Positions 54,861-63,789 are shown, counted from the stretch's first letter. The stretch: DNA of 64,000 bases from Caldalkalibacillus salinus (GCF_016745835.1 NZ_JAERVL010000001.1:372001-436000), one strand, 5' to 3'. Translations and numbers: made by a program. Notes: generated by a model from the sequence alone, not told the origin.

Positions 54861-56120
54861 TTGGTCATGAATGAGAAAGAAACGGCAATGCTCGTTGGAT
54901 GTATACGTCCAAATCAAACGGAAGCACAAGTAGAGAGCTCGTTACATGAGCTCTCTTTATTAACGCAAACGGCGCAAGCTGAGGCCGTGACAACTGTAAC
55001 GCAAAAAAGAGAGCGTATCGATCCCTCTTTTTATATCGGCAAAGGAAAGCTAGAGGAAATGAAAGCCGTGATAGAAGAGCTAGACATTGATGTGGCCATC
55101 TTTAACGATGAGCTCTCACCGAGTCAAGCTAAGAATATAGAAGGATATCTACCGTGTAAGGTCATTGACCGCACTCAACTCATTTTAGATATATTTGCGA
55201 TGCGTGCCCGATCTAAGGAAGGGAAGTTGCAAGTAGAGCTAGCACAGTATCAGTACTTACTGCCTCGTATTGTGGGGAAGGGATTGGCCTTGTCTCGTCT
55301 CGGAGGCGGTATCGGGACGAGAGGACCAGGGGAGACCCAACTGGAAGTGGAACGGCGTCACATACGCAGAAGGATGAAAGAAATTAAAGATGCTTTAGCT
55401 AAAATCGTCTCCCATCGAGAACGTTACAGAGATAGAAGAAAGAAAAACGACGTCTTTCAAGTGGCTCTAGTCGGTTATACCAACGCGGGTAAGTCCACGC
55501 TTCTCAACCGCTTAACGGAAGCAGATACCTATGTAGAGGATCAGTTATTTGCCACATTAGACCCAACGACCAAACGTTTAAAACTATCGTCAGGCTATCA
55601 GGTGTTAGTCACAGATACGGTTGGTTTTATACAGGATCTTCCTACCTCACTCGTGGCAGCGTTCCGCTCGACGCTTGAAGAAGTGGTCCAGGCGGATCTC
55701 ATTTTACATGTCATTGACAGTCAAGATCCACAACTATTCAAACATATTGAAGTCGTCGAGAGGCACTTAGAGGAACTAGGGGCTGGGGCCATACCGACCG
55801 TGAGGATATATAATAAGAAGGATCTTACGCCTTCAGATGAACTGATTGTCAATCAGCATGATCTCTATTTATCTACCCTATCAGACCAAGATATTCAGCG
55901 TGTTCGTCACACGATAGAAGACGCTTGTAAAAGTCATATGATTAAGTATGAACTCTTTTTACCAGCCGAAGTGAGTGGCCTGATGGCCCGGGCACGGCAG
56001 CAAGGTTTCGTCGTTCAAGAAGAATGGTCTGATCAGGATGAAGGCTATTACTTTACCGTGTATTTACCCGTGGGACATTCACTTGAGCATGAGATAATGC
56101 CTTACCATCGTCATCAATAA
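54861..56120 (+). CDS. hflX: Ribosome-associated GTPase HflX
   Basis: The 419-residue protein splits or rescues stalled ribosomes in homologues. It has the N-terminal HflX domain with YIGKGKLEEMK and IGTRGPGETQLE, and a GTPase domain with P-loop GYTNAGKS at 205-212 and DTVGF. A C-terminal region follows. TTG 54861 is chosen because AAAGGAG ends about 10 bases upstream; ATG 54837 has no such site and ATG 54867 is slightly far. It lies in the conserved spoVK-hflX-ynbB-glnR-glnA row. Confidence 0.93.
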   Translation: MVMNEKETAMLVGCIRPNQTEAQVESSLHELSLLTQTAQAEAVTTVTQKRERIDPSFYIGKGKLEEMKAVIEELDIDVAIFNDELSPSQAKNIEGYLPCKVIDRTQLILDIFAMRARSKEGKLQVELAQYQYLLPRIVGKGLALSRLGGGIGTRGPGETQLEVERRHIRRRMKEIKDALAKIVSHRERYRDRRKKNDVFQVALVGYTNAGKSTLLNRLTEADTYVEDQLFATLDPTTKRLKLSSGYQVLVTDTVGFIQDLPTSLVAAFRSTLEEVVQADLILHVIDSQDPQLFKHIEVVERHLEELGAGAIPTVRIYNKKDLTPSDELIVNQHDLYLSTLSDQDIQRVRHTIEDACKSHMIKYELFLPAEVSGLMARARQQGFVVQEEWSDQDEGYYFTVYLPVGHSLEHEIMPYHRHQ

Positions 56121-56162
56121 AATCAGCAGATGCGACAGTACAGAAAGTAGAGGGGAATGTAG

Positions 56163-57446
56163 ATGTTACAACATTTCGAGCATGGAGAACAGCTTGCACC
56201 GATTGTGGCGCAAGTGGAGGACAAGCTTGCTGATCAGTTTAAAGCTGTGCAAAAAACGGTTGAACATAACCAATGGAAGGTGCTTGATGCTTTTAGAAGT
56301 CATCAGGTTGGGGATCACCATTTCACCCCCACGACAGGGTATGGTTATGATGATAATGGACGAGATACACTTGAGAGGGTCTATGCTCACGTTTTTGGGA
56401 CGGAAGCAACCATCGTTCGCCAGCAGATCATTTCAGGTACACATGCGATCGCAACGTGCTTATTCGGTTTATTGCGCCCAGGTGATGAACTCTTATACAT
56501 TACAGGGCAACCGTATGATACCCTCGATCGTGTCATAGGAAATCCTGAGCAGCCGCAACAAGTACCGGGCAGTTTAGCGGAGTTTGGTGTAGACTACAAT
56601 TTTGTCCCGTTGAAGAAAGATGGATCATTGGATAGAGAGGCGATTGCTCAGGCCATATCCTCAAAAACGAAAGTCATCGGGATACAACGCTCAAGAGGCT
56701 ACGATAATAGACCATCGTTTACGGTCCGACAGATTGAAGCGATCATTCGTTTTGTCAAAGAGATCAACCGTGACGTTATAATCTTCGTCGATAACTGTTA
56801 CGGCGAATTCGTCGAAGAACGGGAGCCCACTCATGTAGGGGCCGATATCATGGCCGGCTCTCTGATAAAAAATCCGGGTGGCGGTATTGTAAAGACGGGA
56901 GGCTATATCGTTGGACGAGAGGATTTAATTACGCTTGCCGGTACGCGCCTTGCTGCGCCTGGTATTGGATTAGAAGGGGGGGCTAGCTTGTATTCATTAC
57001 AAGAGATGTACCAAGGCTTCTTCCTCGCCCCCCATGTCGTAGGGGAAGCCTTAAAAGGAGCCATATTTTCTTCCGCATTATTAGAGCACCTTGGATTTAA
57101 GACGGATCCGTTATGGGATGACACACGTACAGACTTAATACAAGCGATCCAATTTGATACGCCTGAACGTCTCATCGCATTCTGCCAAGGGGTGCAAAAA
57201 GCTTCTCCTATTAATGCGCATGTCTTGCCTTATCCAAGTGCCATGCCAGGCTATGAGGACGAAGTCATCATGGCGGCTGGTACGTTTGTCCAGGGGGCTA
57301 GCATAGAGTTCTCAGCGGATGGACCGCTTCGTCCTCCTTACCTAGGATTTGCCCAAGGTGGGTTAACGTATGAACATGTGAAAATCGGGATCTTAACGGC
57401 ACTGAATAATATGCTTAAACAAGAGCTATTAGATCTTAAGCCCTGA
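56163..57446 (+). CDS. ynbB: PLP-dependent enzyme YnbB (methionine gamma-lyase/aluminium-resistance family)
   Basis: The 427-residue fold-type I PLP protein is of the family once named aluminium resistance protein. The PLP lysine is probably in AGSLIKNPGGGIVKTGGY, and FVDNCYGEFVEE precedes it. The family is related to cystathionine lyases but its true substrate is not established; YnbB is the B. subtilis homologue. The ATG follows AGAGGGGAATG. It is separated from glnR by a terminator. Confidence 0.9.
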   Translation: MLQHFEHGEQLAPIVAQVEDKLADQFKAVQKTVEHNQWKVLDAFRSHQVGDHHFTPTTGYGYDDNGRDTLERVYAHVFGTEATIVRQQIISGTHAIATCLFGLLRPGDELLYITGQPYDTLDRVIGNPEQPQQVPGSLAEFGVDYNFVPLKKDGSLDREAIAQAISSKTKVIGIQRSRGYDNRPSFTVRQIEAIIRFVKEINRDVIIFVDNCYGEFVEEREPTHVGADIMAGSLIKNPGGGIVKTGGYIVGREDLITLAGTRLAAPGIGLEGGASLYSLQEMYQGFFLAPHVVGEALKGAIFSSALLEHLGFKTDPLWDDTRTDLIQAIQFDTPERLIAFCQGVQKASPINAHVLPYPSAMPGYEDEVIMAAGTFVQGASIEFSADGPLRPPYLGFAQGGLTYEHVKIGILTALNNMLKQELLDLKP

Positions 57447-57489
57447 AAACATGAAGCGTTCATATAAACGAAGATTGAATCACATACTG

Positions 57490-57528
57490 ATAGGGACGCG
57501 TCTACAGGGTGTCCCTATTTTACTTTTT
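57490..57528 (+). terminator. Intrinsic terminator after ynbB
   Basis: ATAGGGAC (57490-57497) pairs with GTCCCTAT (57511-57518), followed by TTTTACTTTTT. It isolates the glnRA promoter from upstream transcription. Confidence 0.85.
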
Positions 57529-57536
57529 AAAAAGTA

Positions 57537-57553
57537 TGTCAGATAATCTGACA
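57537..57553. promoter_or_regulatory. GlnR/TnrA box 1
   Basis: TGTCAGATAATCTGACA is a full match to TGTNA-N7-TNACA and a near-perfect palindrome. It lies just upstream of the glnR -35. Confidence 0.9.
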
Positions 57554-57558
57554 TAAGT

Positions 57559-57588
57559 TTGACATTAAAGTTAACATTCTACTACAAT
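57559..57588 (+). promoter_or_regulatory. Promoter of glnR-glnA
   Basis: TTGACA (57559-57564) and TACAAT (57583-57588) are 18 bases apart. The second GlnR box (57560-57576) covers the -35, so bound GlnR would block initiation. Confidence 0.82.
57560..57576. promoter_or_regulatory. GlnR/TnrA box 2
   Basis: TGACATTAAAGTTAACA matches TGTNA-N7-TNACA with one mismatch. Two boxes in this spacing also occur before glnRA in B. subtilis. Confidence 0.78.
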
Positions 57589-57639
57589 AATAAATGTAAG
57601 CAGATCGCACAACGTATGAAGCAGGACAGGAGGGATGGT

Positions 57640-58059
57640 ATGAGTCGCGACATTCGTCGAAATATGGCGCTGTTTCCAATGAGTATCGTGATGCAGTTAA
57701 CTGAATTATCAGCGAGACAAATCCGTTACTATGAGAAACAAGAACTGATACATCCATCTCGAAACAAAGGCAAGCAAAGAATATTTTCACTTAATGACAT
57801 TGATCGTCTCTTGGAGATAAAGGATTATCTTGAACAGGGGATTAACGTAGCTGGCATCAAGACGATCTTTGAACTAAGGGAACAAGAGCTTCGAGAGCAA
57901 CGAGAGCAAGAACAAAGAGAGGTATTAGAGAAAAGTGAGAGAAAGCAAGACCTGAGCGAGAGAGAGCTACATAAATGGCTCAAGTCTGAACTTATCTCGG
58001 CTAGGGCTGCAGGTCGCGCTGCTTTAACCCAAGGAGAATTATCAAGGTTTTTCCATTAG
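57640..58059 (+). CDS. glnR: MerR-family repressor GlnR
   Basis: The 139-residue repressor has the MerR helix-turn-helix (IVMQLTELSARQIRYYEKQELIHPSR) and a helical dimer region. It senses nitrogen excess through feedback-inhibited glutamine synthetase bound to its C-terminal tail. The middle contains a repeated E-Q-R-E stretch (about residues 82-105). The ATG at 57640 is set by AGGAGGGATGGT; earlier in-frame ATGs would lie in the operator. glnA starts 114 bases after, with a CGTTTAC/GTAAACG inverted repeat (58093-58112) between. Confidence 0.94.
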   Translation: MSRDIRRNMALFPMSIVMQLTELSARQIRYYEKQELIHPSRNKGKQRIFSLNDIDRLLEIKDYLEQGINVAGIKTIFELREQELREQREQEQREVLEKSERKQDLSERELHKWLKSELISARAAGRAALTQGELSRFFH

Positions 58060-58173
58060 GCCGGTCCCGAGCACCCTCAGCTTCAGTTGCATCGTTTACC
58101 ATGACGTAAACGGGTCCTTATTCGGTAGCAAGTTAATTTTAAATATAAACTATTATTGGGGAGGAACTATACT

Positions 58174-59511
58174 ATGGCTAAGAACTACACAAAAGAAGAC
58201 ATTCTGAATCTTGCGAAAACAGAAGATGTTCGATTTATTCGCTTACAGTTTACCGATCTACTAGGCACGATTAAAAACGTTGAAATTCCTGTGAGTCGAT
58301 TAGAAGATGCACTAGACAACAAAATGATGTTTGATGGCTCCTCTATCGAAGGGTTTGTCCGTATTGAAGAGTCCGATATGTATCTGATTCCTGAACTAGA
58401 TACGTGGATGGTCTTCCCTTGGACAACAGATGAAGGTAAAGTGGCTCGTCTTATCTGTGACATATATAACGCAGATCATACACCTTTCGAAGGAGACCCT
58501 CGTGGCGTACTCAAGCGTGTACTAAAAGAGGCAGAGTCCCTAGGATTCTCTAAAATGAATGTTGGTCCTGAGCCAGAATTCTTCTTATTCAAAACGGATC
58601 AGAACGGGGAACCGACGCTCGATGTGAATGACAAAGGTGGATACTTTGACCTTGCACCACTAGATTTAGGTGAAAACTGCCGTCGCGACATCGTCCTAAC
58701 ATTAGAAAAAATGGGCTTTGAAATTGAGGCCTCTCACCATGAGGTCGCACCAGGGCAACATGAGATTGACTTTAAATACACGGATGCTTTAACGGCTGCG
58801 GACTATATCCAAACGTTTAAGCTCGTTGTTAAAACGGTAGCGAGAAAGTACGGTCTTCATGCCACATTCATGCCAAAGCCATTATATGGTGTAAACGGAT
58901 CAGGGATGCACTGTCACCAATCCCTATTCAAAGGCGAAGAAAACACTTTTTATGATGAAAGTGATGAGCTCGGACTAAGTGAAACAGCTAAACATTACCT
59001 TGCTGGTATCTTAAAGCATGCCAGAGGTTTTGCTGCGATCACGAACCCAGCAGTCAACTCCTATAAGCGTCTCGTACCAGGATATGAAGCCCCTTGTTAT
59101 GTGGCTTGGTCTGCAAAGAACCGTTCTCCGCTCGTACGTGTACCGGCTTCTCGTGGTTTAGGCACGCGTATTGAGTTACGTAACCCTGACCCAGTTGCAA
59201 ACCCGTACCTGGCACTAGCAGCAATGCTAGCAGCAGGTTTAGACGGGATCAAGAACAAGCTTCCACTTGACGAGCCGACAGACCGTAACATCTATGTCAT
59301 GAATGAGGAAGATCGCGCAGATTACGGTATTGAGAGCTTACCAGCCACATTAAAAGAAGCGATTGACGAGTTCAGTAAGAACGAAGTGATCTACAAAGCT
59401 TTAGGAGAGCATGCAGCCTCACACTTTGTAGAAGCCAAAGAAATCGAATGGGATATGTTCCGCACTCAAGTACACCCTTGGGAGCGTGACCAATACTTGA
59501 CGCAATATTAA
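58174..59511 (+). CDS. glnA: Glutamine synthetase, type I-alpha
   Basis: The 445-residue enzyme forms glutamine from glutamate, ammonia and ATP. The motifs [49 protein letters not shown] and the [18 protein letters not shown] segment (given in part) mark the bacterial type I-alpha. Arg in FVRIEESD is the residue needed for feedback inhibition in B. subtilis. The adenylylation tyrosine region of type I-beta is absent. ATG 58174 follows GGGGAGGAAC; the upstream in-frame ATG at 58156 is poorer. Its inhibited form controls GlnR and TnrA. Confidence 0.97.
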   Translation: MAKNYTKEDILNLAKTEDVRFIRLQFTDLLGTIKNVEIPVSRLEDALDNKMMFDGSSIEGFVRIEESDMYLIPELDTWMVFPWTTDEGKVARLICDIYNADHTPFEGDPRGVLKRVLKEAESLGFSKMNVGPEPEFFLFKTDQNGEPTLDVNDKGGYFDLAPLDLGENCRRDIVLTLEKMGFEIEASHHEVAPGQHEIDFKYTDALTAADYIQTFKLVVKTVARKYGLHATFMPKPLYGVNGSGMHCHQSLFKGEENTFYDESDELGLSETAKHYLAGILKHARGFAAITNPAVNSYKRLVPGYEAPCYVAWSAKNRSPLVRVPASRGLGTRIELRNPDPVANPYLALAAMLAAGLDGIKNKLPLDEPTDRNIYVMNEEDRADYGIESLPATLKEAIDEFSKNEVIYKALGEHAASHFVEAKEIEWDMFRTQVHPWERDQYLTQY

Positions 59512-59549
59512 TGGCTAACGATCGCTACAAACGGTCGTTTAAAAAGATT

Positions 59550-59588
59550 AACCCCTACGCATACACGAGTATGCGTAGGGGTTTTTTA
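59550..59588 (+). terminator. Intrinsic terminator after glnA (hairpin copy A)
   Basis: AACCCCTACGCAT (59550-59562) pairs with ATGCGTAGGGGTT (59571-59583), followed by TTTTATTT. A related hairpin (copy B) lies at 61868-61912. Confidence 0.9.
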
Positions 59589-59831
59589 TTTGCAGGTGCT
59601 ATTTGTAGGGACAGAAAAGGAAATCCAGCCAATAACAACAATATAATCCAGTTAATAACAAATTAGTCCATCACTTACTTAACCCATCAACGGCTACTGT
59701 ATTGTACAATTTGAATGTAAGCGTTTTCAATATAAGGCTCTTTAGGGGGTGTATCTCATCTGTACGTAGCGTCGATACAAATACTTAACCTAAAGTAAAT
59801 GATGTAAATAAAGCTATTAGAGGGAGGAGAA
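59589..59831 (+). other. Leader region of the GH3 gene
   Basis: This A/T-rich stretch holds a TACAAT at 59705-59710 without a good -35, then a full-match cre at 59716-59729. About 100 bases of untranslated leader follow, ending in the AGGGAGGAG site of the GH3 gene. No other ORF is visible. Confidence 0.5.
59716..59729. promoter_or_regulatory. CcpA site (cre) upstream of the GH3 gene
   Basis: TGTAAGCGTTTTCA matches TGNAARCGNWWNCA at all 14 positions. It lies a few bases after a TACAAT, where bound CcpA would block transcription in the presence of preferred sugars. Confidence 0.8.
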
Positions 59832-61733
59832 ATGATGATCGTCCGTAAATTTAAGAAAAAGGTATTGATGAGTATAGCATTGTTCTCTATGGTTGTAGGA
59901 TCTACACTTGGAGGCGTATCAATTAGTGCAAAGAGTGATGTTCCAGATTACCAAAATGCTGAATTAAGTGTAGAACAACGTGTATCCGATTTATTATCAA
60001 GAATGACATTGGAAGAAAAAATAGGCCAAATGGTGCAACCTGAGCGAAGTGCTCTAACAGCAGAAGACGTTAAAAATTATAAAATTGGATCTATATTAAG
60101 TGGTGGAGGCTCCCTACCAACAACAGGAAATACACCAGAGGATTGGGCAGATATGGTAGATGATTTCCAAAGCGGTGCGTTGGCTACTAGGCTCGGTATC
60201 CCGATCATTTATGGTGTGGATGCCGTACACGGTCATAATAATGTTTACGGCGCTACTGTTTTTCCTCATAACATTGGCTTAGGGGCTGCGAACGATGTAG
60301 ATTTAGTGAAGCGTATAGGGGAAATAACAGCAAAAGAAGTGCGAGCAACAGGCATTTCTTATACTTTTGCTCCTGTTCTTGCCGCTCCACAAAATATACG
60401 TTGGGGTAGAACTTATGAAGGATATAGTGAAGATCCTCAACAAACTGGTAGACTTGGATCAGCCTTAGTAGAAGGTTTGCAAGGAGATCCTAAAGACCGC
60501 GACTTCCTAAAGGGTACCCAAGTTGTGTCTTCCATCAAACATTTTGTTGGGGATAGTTTAACTGAGGACGGTATTGACCAAGGGGATGTAACTGAATATA
60601 CAGACCAGGAGATTAAAAAGCATATCAAGCCATATAAAGATGCTATTAAGGCTGGTGCACGAACTGTAATGGTGACCTACTCTAGCATAAATGGCCTTAA
60701 AACACATGGAGATTATCATCTTATCACTGAAGTATTAAAAGGCGAACTTGGTTTTACAGGTTTTGTTATCTCCGACTATAATGGTCCGCAACAAATTGTA
60801 CCAGGTGACTTCAGAGAATCCATTAAGCGAAGTATGAATGCGGGTGTTGATTTATTTATGATTCCAGATGACTGGAAGCACTTTCTTACAACGACAAAAG
60901 AGCTAGTTGAAAGTGGCGAAGTTTCTGAGAGTCGTATTGATGATGCTGTAACACGAATCCTGCGTGTTAAGTTTGAAAATGGTCTTTTTGAGACCCCTTA
61001 TGCCGACAGAGATCTAGTGACGCAGGGTATTGGTCAAAGTGAGCATCGTGCCGTTGCCCGTGAAGCAGTTAGAAAATCTCAAGTTTTATTAAAAAATAAA
61101 AACAACATTTTACCGCTCCAAAAAGATGGATTAAATATTTTTGTCGCTGGTAAGAAGGCTGATAATATGGGATACCAAGCTGGCGGTTGGACGATTAGCT
61201 GGCAGGGAGGGTCTTCTACATGGATGGGAGAACCTGAAAGAGATTTAATTCCAGGAACAACAATACTCGAAGGTATAAATGAAGTTGCAGGACCGAATAC
61301 AAAAGTGAATTATAGTGAAGATGGGTCTGGTGCTGAGGGACATGATGTTGCAGTTGTTGTCATTGGTGAACCCCCTTATGCGGAGATGTTTGGAGATCGT
61401 GAAGATATAGGATTACTTCAAGAAGATATTAACTTATTAAATAAAGTAAAAGCCTCTGGTGTCCCAATGGTTGTGCTGCTTCAATCTGGCCGTCCGATGC
61501 TGGTAACAGATGAAATTAAAGATTGGGATGCATTTGTAGCTTCATGGCTGCCAGGAAGTGAAGGTGCGGGTGTTGCAGATGTCCTATTTGGTCATTATGA
61601 ATTTAGCGGTAAACTCTCCTTTACATGGCCAAGAAATATGGAACAGATCAATAACCACGATAAAGTTAACCCGTTGTTTAGGAAAGGCTTCGGTCTTAAG
61701 ACTCATCAAACGGGTCATCAATCTGATGAGTAA
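59832..61733 (+). CDS. Secreted GH3 family beta-glucosidase/exo-beta-glucanase
   Basis: The 633-residue protein has an N-terminal signal peptide (KKKVLMSIALFSMVVGSTLG, cut near ISAKS). The GH3 catalytic barrel follows (RMTLEEKIGQMVQPE, GVDAVHGHNNVYG, GRTYEGYSEDP, SSIKHFVGD), then the second alpha/beta sandwich domain. D315 in VISDYNG is the nucleophile. The likely acid/base glutamate lies in GEPPYAE (512-518), as in exo-acting plant and bacterial glucan hydrolases. It probably releases glucose from cello- or laminari-oligosaccharides outside the cell. The codons are more A/T-rich than neighbours. The ATG follows AGGGAGGAG. Confidence 0.92.
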   Translation: MMIVRKFKKKVLMSIALFSMVVGSTLGGVSISAKSDVPDYQNAELSVEQRVSDLLSRMTLEEKIGQMVQPERSALTAEDVKNYKIGSILSGGGSLPTTGNTPEDWADMVDDFQSGALATRLGIPIIYGVDAVHGHNNVYGATVFPHNIGLGAANDVDLVKRIGEITAKEVRATGISYTFAPVLAAPQNIRWGRTYEGYSEDPQQTGRLGSALVEGLQGDPKDRDFLKGTQVVSSIKHFVGDSLTEDGIDQGDVTEYTDQEIKKHIKPYKDAIKAGARTVMVTYSSINGLKTHGDYHLITEVLKGELGFTGFVISDYNGPQQIVPGDFRESIKRSMNAGVDLFMIPDDWKHFLTTTKELVESGEVSESRIDDAVTRILRVKFENGLFETPYADRDLVTQGIGQSEHRAVAREAVRKSQVLLKNKNNILPLQKDGLNIFVAGKKADNMGYQAGGWTISWQGGSSTWMGEPERDLIPGTTILEGINEVAGPNTKVNYSEDGSGAEGHDVAVVVIGEPPYAEMFGDREDIGLLQEDINLLNKVKASGVPMVVLLQSGRPMLVTDEIKDWDAFVASWLPGSEGAGVADVLFGHYEFSGKLSFTWPRNMEQINNHDKVNPLFRKGFGLKTHQTGHQSDE

Positions 61734-61757
61734 AAATAGTCATGGAATAGGATAGAA

Positions 61758-61782
61758 GGCTTTTACGGTAGGCCCGTTTTTT
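61758..61782 (+). terminator. Weak terminator after the GH3 gene
   Basis: GGCTT (61758-61762) can pair with AGGCC (61770-61774, one G-T), followed by CGTTTTTT. The stem is short, so confidence is moderate. Confidence 0.45.
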
Positions 61783-61867
61783 CATTATATTACTGAGAAA
61801 AGTCGCTGTCATAGGTTCGTATGCGTATGGCATATGCATAAAAAATATTCAAAAAAATATGCTCTAA

Positions 61868-61912
61868 ATAAGTAACCCCTACGGATACACGAAATTCGTA
61901 GGGGTTACTTAT
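61868..61912. terminator. Hairpin copy B, 3' end of the SRAP gene
   Basis: ATAAGTAACCCCTACG (61868-61883) and CGTAGGGGTTACTTAT (61897-61912) form a perfect 16-base stem with a 13-base loop. The core AACCCCTACG, the loop ATACACGA and CGTAGGGGTT are shared with the glnA terminator at 59550. It stands between the ends of two converging genes and probably serves the minus-strand SRAP gene. T tracts are poor on both sides. Confidence 0.7.
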
Positions 61913-61930
61913 GTCTAAAATGTATTTATC

Positions 61931-62596
61931 TTATGCTAATGTCTCAATCAGCTGAGGGTAGTTGTTTTGAGGTGAATTCACTAAGGAAGAAACTTCATAA
62001 GCCTCTATAAGTGGTGCAGGATAAGGTCTTAACAAGGTGTGAAGTTCATCTTGCTCAGTATCCTTGTCTAACCATGCCTTTTCGCCATCTGCATCCAGGA
62101 TGACAGGCATTCTATTGTGAATCGGTTGCATCAAGTCATTGGGTTCCGTGGTAATAATGGTACACGTAGTTAATTGGCGACCGTCGTGGCTCGTCCAGCG
62201 CTCCCATAATCCTGCAAAGGCAAAAGGCGCCTGCTCCTTAAGGCGTACATACATGGGGAGCTTTTGACCACCCTCTTTTTTCCACTCATAGAATCCATCT
62301 GCCGGTATTAAGCATCTGCGTTTCTTATAAGCGGTCTTAAAGCTGGGTTTTTCATGTATCGTTTCTGCACGTGCATTAATAAGTTTGTTACCGATTTTTT
62401 CGTCCTTGGCCCAACGGGGGATAAGTCCCCATTTTAAATACCCCATACGGTTCTTTTCACCGTCATTAACAACGGCTAGAACTTGTTGGCTAGGTGCGAT
62501 GTTGTACTGAGATTCAAACATGAAGTCAGCATGATCAATATAGAACCGATCATATAATAATTGTAAAGGACTATAAAGGGTAAAACGTCCACACAT
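61931..62596 (-). CDS. SRAP-domain protein (YedK/HMCES family)
   Basis: The 221-residue protein belongs to the SOS response-associated peptidase family, which forms a thiazolidine crosslink with abasic sites in single-stranded DNA through Cys2. The start MCGRF places Cys2 exactly, which is why the ATG at 62596 is chosen over 62602. The motif KWGLIPRWA, NARAET, RCLIPADGFYEW (with the catalytic Glu) and IHNRMPVIL (His) are present. A GGAGGG site precedes it. No LexA box is visible in front of it, though it neighbours lexA. Confidence 0.93.
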   Translation of the reverse strand: MCGRFTLYSPLQLLYDRFYIDHADFMFESQYNIAPSQQVLAVVNDGEKNRMGYLKWGLIPRWAKDEKIGNKLINARAETIHEKPSFKTAYKKRRCLIPADGFYEWKKEGGQKLPMYVRLKEQAPFAFAGLWERWTSHDGRQLTTCTIITTEPNDLMQPIHNRMPVILDADGEKAWLDKDTEQDELHTLLRPYPAPLIEAYEVSSLVNSPQNNYPQLIETLA

Positions 62597-62749
62597 AAGC
62601 ATCCCTCCTACCTATATTTTAACATATAATCTCAAAATACAGGTTTTTAATACATTTATTGGAAACGAGACAGCCATTAATGTTCTAAGAAGTGTTAATT
62701 AATCAATTAAAAACGTTTCAAAAGGGCATATAAGCATAGGAGGTTTACA

Positions 62750-62767
62750 ATGGGTAATGGATGGTGA
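62750..62767 (+). pseudogene. Five-codon ORF MGNGW with strong ribosome-binding site, perhaps a decayed small-protein gene
   Basis: AGGAGGT (62738-62744) stands 5 bases before ATG GGT AAT GGA TGG TGA. A hairpin with A and T tracts (62773-62798) follows within 6 bases. MG(N/Y)GW-like starts occur in YjcZ-type small sporulation proteins. The remains could therefore be such a gene with its middle deleted and its terminator kept. A leader peptide or small RNA are alternatives. Confidence 0.3.
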
Positions 62768-62772
62768 GCATT

Positions 62773-62798
62773 AAAAAAAAGCCTAAGGCAGCTTTTTT
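62773..62798 (+). terminator. Terminator-like hairpin after the five-codon ORF
   Basis: AAAAAAGC (62775-62782) and GCTTTTTT (62791-62798) flank a short loop, and an alternative GCC/GGC pairing exists inside. A and T tracts on both sides make it usable on either strand. Confidence 0.6.
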
Positions 62799-62996
62799 CA
62801 GGAAGTACATCAAACTTGTACAATACTGACAGCTACTTTAGACTTTTAGAGTGTTATCTGCACTGATTCATTAATTAATCCTATAACGACGTGTCTTTAT
62901 GTAACGTATGTATGTTATTATCACGTATTCGTTCAATCATAACACTTTCTTTTGAAATGTCAGTGGCTAAAAAAATGTCCTGTTACAAAACATGTC

Positions 62997-63626
62997 CTAG
63001 TGAATAGTACGGAATACCCCAATCACTTTGCCTAAAATGGTCACCTCGCGCAAAATGATAGGTTCTAGTGATGCGTTTTCCGGTTGTAAACGAATGACGT
63101 TCTTTTCCTTAAAGAATCGCTTAACCGTCGCTTCCTCCTCTTCAGTCATAGCGACGACGATGTCCCCGTTGTTAGCTGTGTTTTGCTGTCTGACGATGAC
63201 GTAGTCTTGGTCGTAGATGCCAGCCTCAATCATACTATCACCTTGGACTTTTAACATATACACGTTGTCGTGATCGCCACCGAATTTCTCCGGAAGTGGA
63301 AAGTATTCTTCGACATTCTCAATAGCCGTAATAGGGACCCCTGCAGTTACTTTACCAATAACGGGAATACGTACAACAGGCTCGTAGGATGCTTGCTCCT
63401 CTTGAATAAATTCTTCGTCTAACACTTCAATCGCTCGAGGCTTTGTAGGATCTCGCCGTATATGTCCCTTTTTCTCGAGTCTCGCCAGGTGTCCGTGGAC
63501 CGTAGAACTAGAGGCTAGCCCAACCGCTTCCCCAATTTCACGTACCGAGGGAGGATATCCCTTCTCTTTTACTTCGGTTTTAATAAAATCCAAAATCGCT
63601 TTTTGACGATTTGATAATGCTTTCAT
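62997..63626 (-). CDS. lexA: LexA repressor
   Basis: The 209-residue SOS repressor has an N-terminal winged helix ([24 protein letters not shown]) and a C-terminal self-cleaving domain. The cleavage site is Ala-Gly (A95-G96) in VTAGVPI, and the catalytic pair is S131 in GDSM and K169 in ATVKRFF. ATG 63626 is chosen because GAGGTG lies directly before it; the GTG at 63635 overlaps that site. It diverges from yneA, and the shared space holds three LexA boxes, so it is autoregulated. Confidence 0.97.
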   Translation of the reverse strand: MKALSNRQKAILDFIKTEVKEKGYPPSVREIGEAVGLASSSTVHGHLARLEKKGHIRRDPTKPRAIEVLDEEFIQEEQASYEPVVRIPVIGKVTAGVPITAIENVEEYFPLPEKFGGDHDNVYMLKVQGDSMIEAGIYDQDYVIVRQQNTANNGDIVVAMTEEEEATVKRFFKEKNVIRLQPENASLEPIILREVTILGKVIGVFRTIH

Positions 63627-63705
63627 AACGTTCACCTCAACCCAGTATGATAAAAATTGCCACTTTTTACTTACTTGTCATTATAGCATAGAAGAAATGA
63701 GCGTA

Positions 63706-63719
63706 CAAACATAAGTTCG
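63706..63719. promoter_or_regulatory. LexA box 1 in lexA-yneA region
   Basis: CAAACATAAGTTCG differs from CGAACRNRYGTTYG at two or three positions. It is nearest to lexA and probably mediates autoregulation. Confidence 0.6.
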
Positions 63720-63728
63720 AAAAAAATC

Positions 63729-63757
63729 TTGACCAGAACCTTTGTTCCTATTATAAT
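63729..63757 (+). promoter_or_regulatory. SigA promoter of yneA
   Basis: TTGACC (63729-63734) and TATAAT (63752-63757) are 17 bases apart. LexA box 2 fills most of the spacer, so repression would be direct. Confidence 0.8.
63735..63748. promoter_or_regulatory. LexA box 2 in lexA-yneA region
   Basis: AGAACCTTTGTTCC contains the core GAAC-N4-GTTC and lies between the -35 and -10 of the yneA promoter. Confidence 0.85.
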
Positions 63758-63775
63758 AAAAAACGGGAACAAAAG

Positions 63776-63789
63776 TTCTCGATTTATTT
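63776..63789. promoter_or_regulatory. LexA box 3 in lexA-yneA region
   Basis: GGAACAAAAGTTCT contains the core GAAC-N4-GTTC and lies downstream of the yneA -10. Confidence 0.85.

Larger units (their letters stand above)
62597..62996. other. 400-base region between SRAP and lexA genes
   Basis: No long ORF is seen. It contains a tiny ORF with a strong ribosome-binding site and a hairpin (next entry). Near the end, next to the lexA stop codon, a direct repeat of AGGACAT occurs on the minus strand. No tRNA or other RNA gene was recognised. Confidence 0.5.

Noticed and set aside
61795-61845. Short palindrome around GCGTATGGCATATGC as an operator
   Set aside because: It is short and imperfect, sits between two gene ends, and has no promoter nearby.
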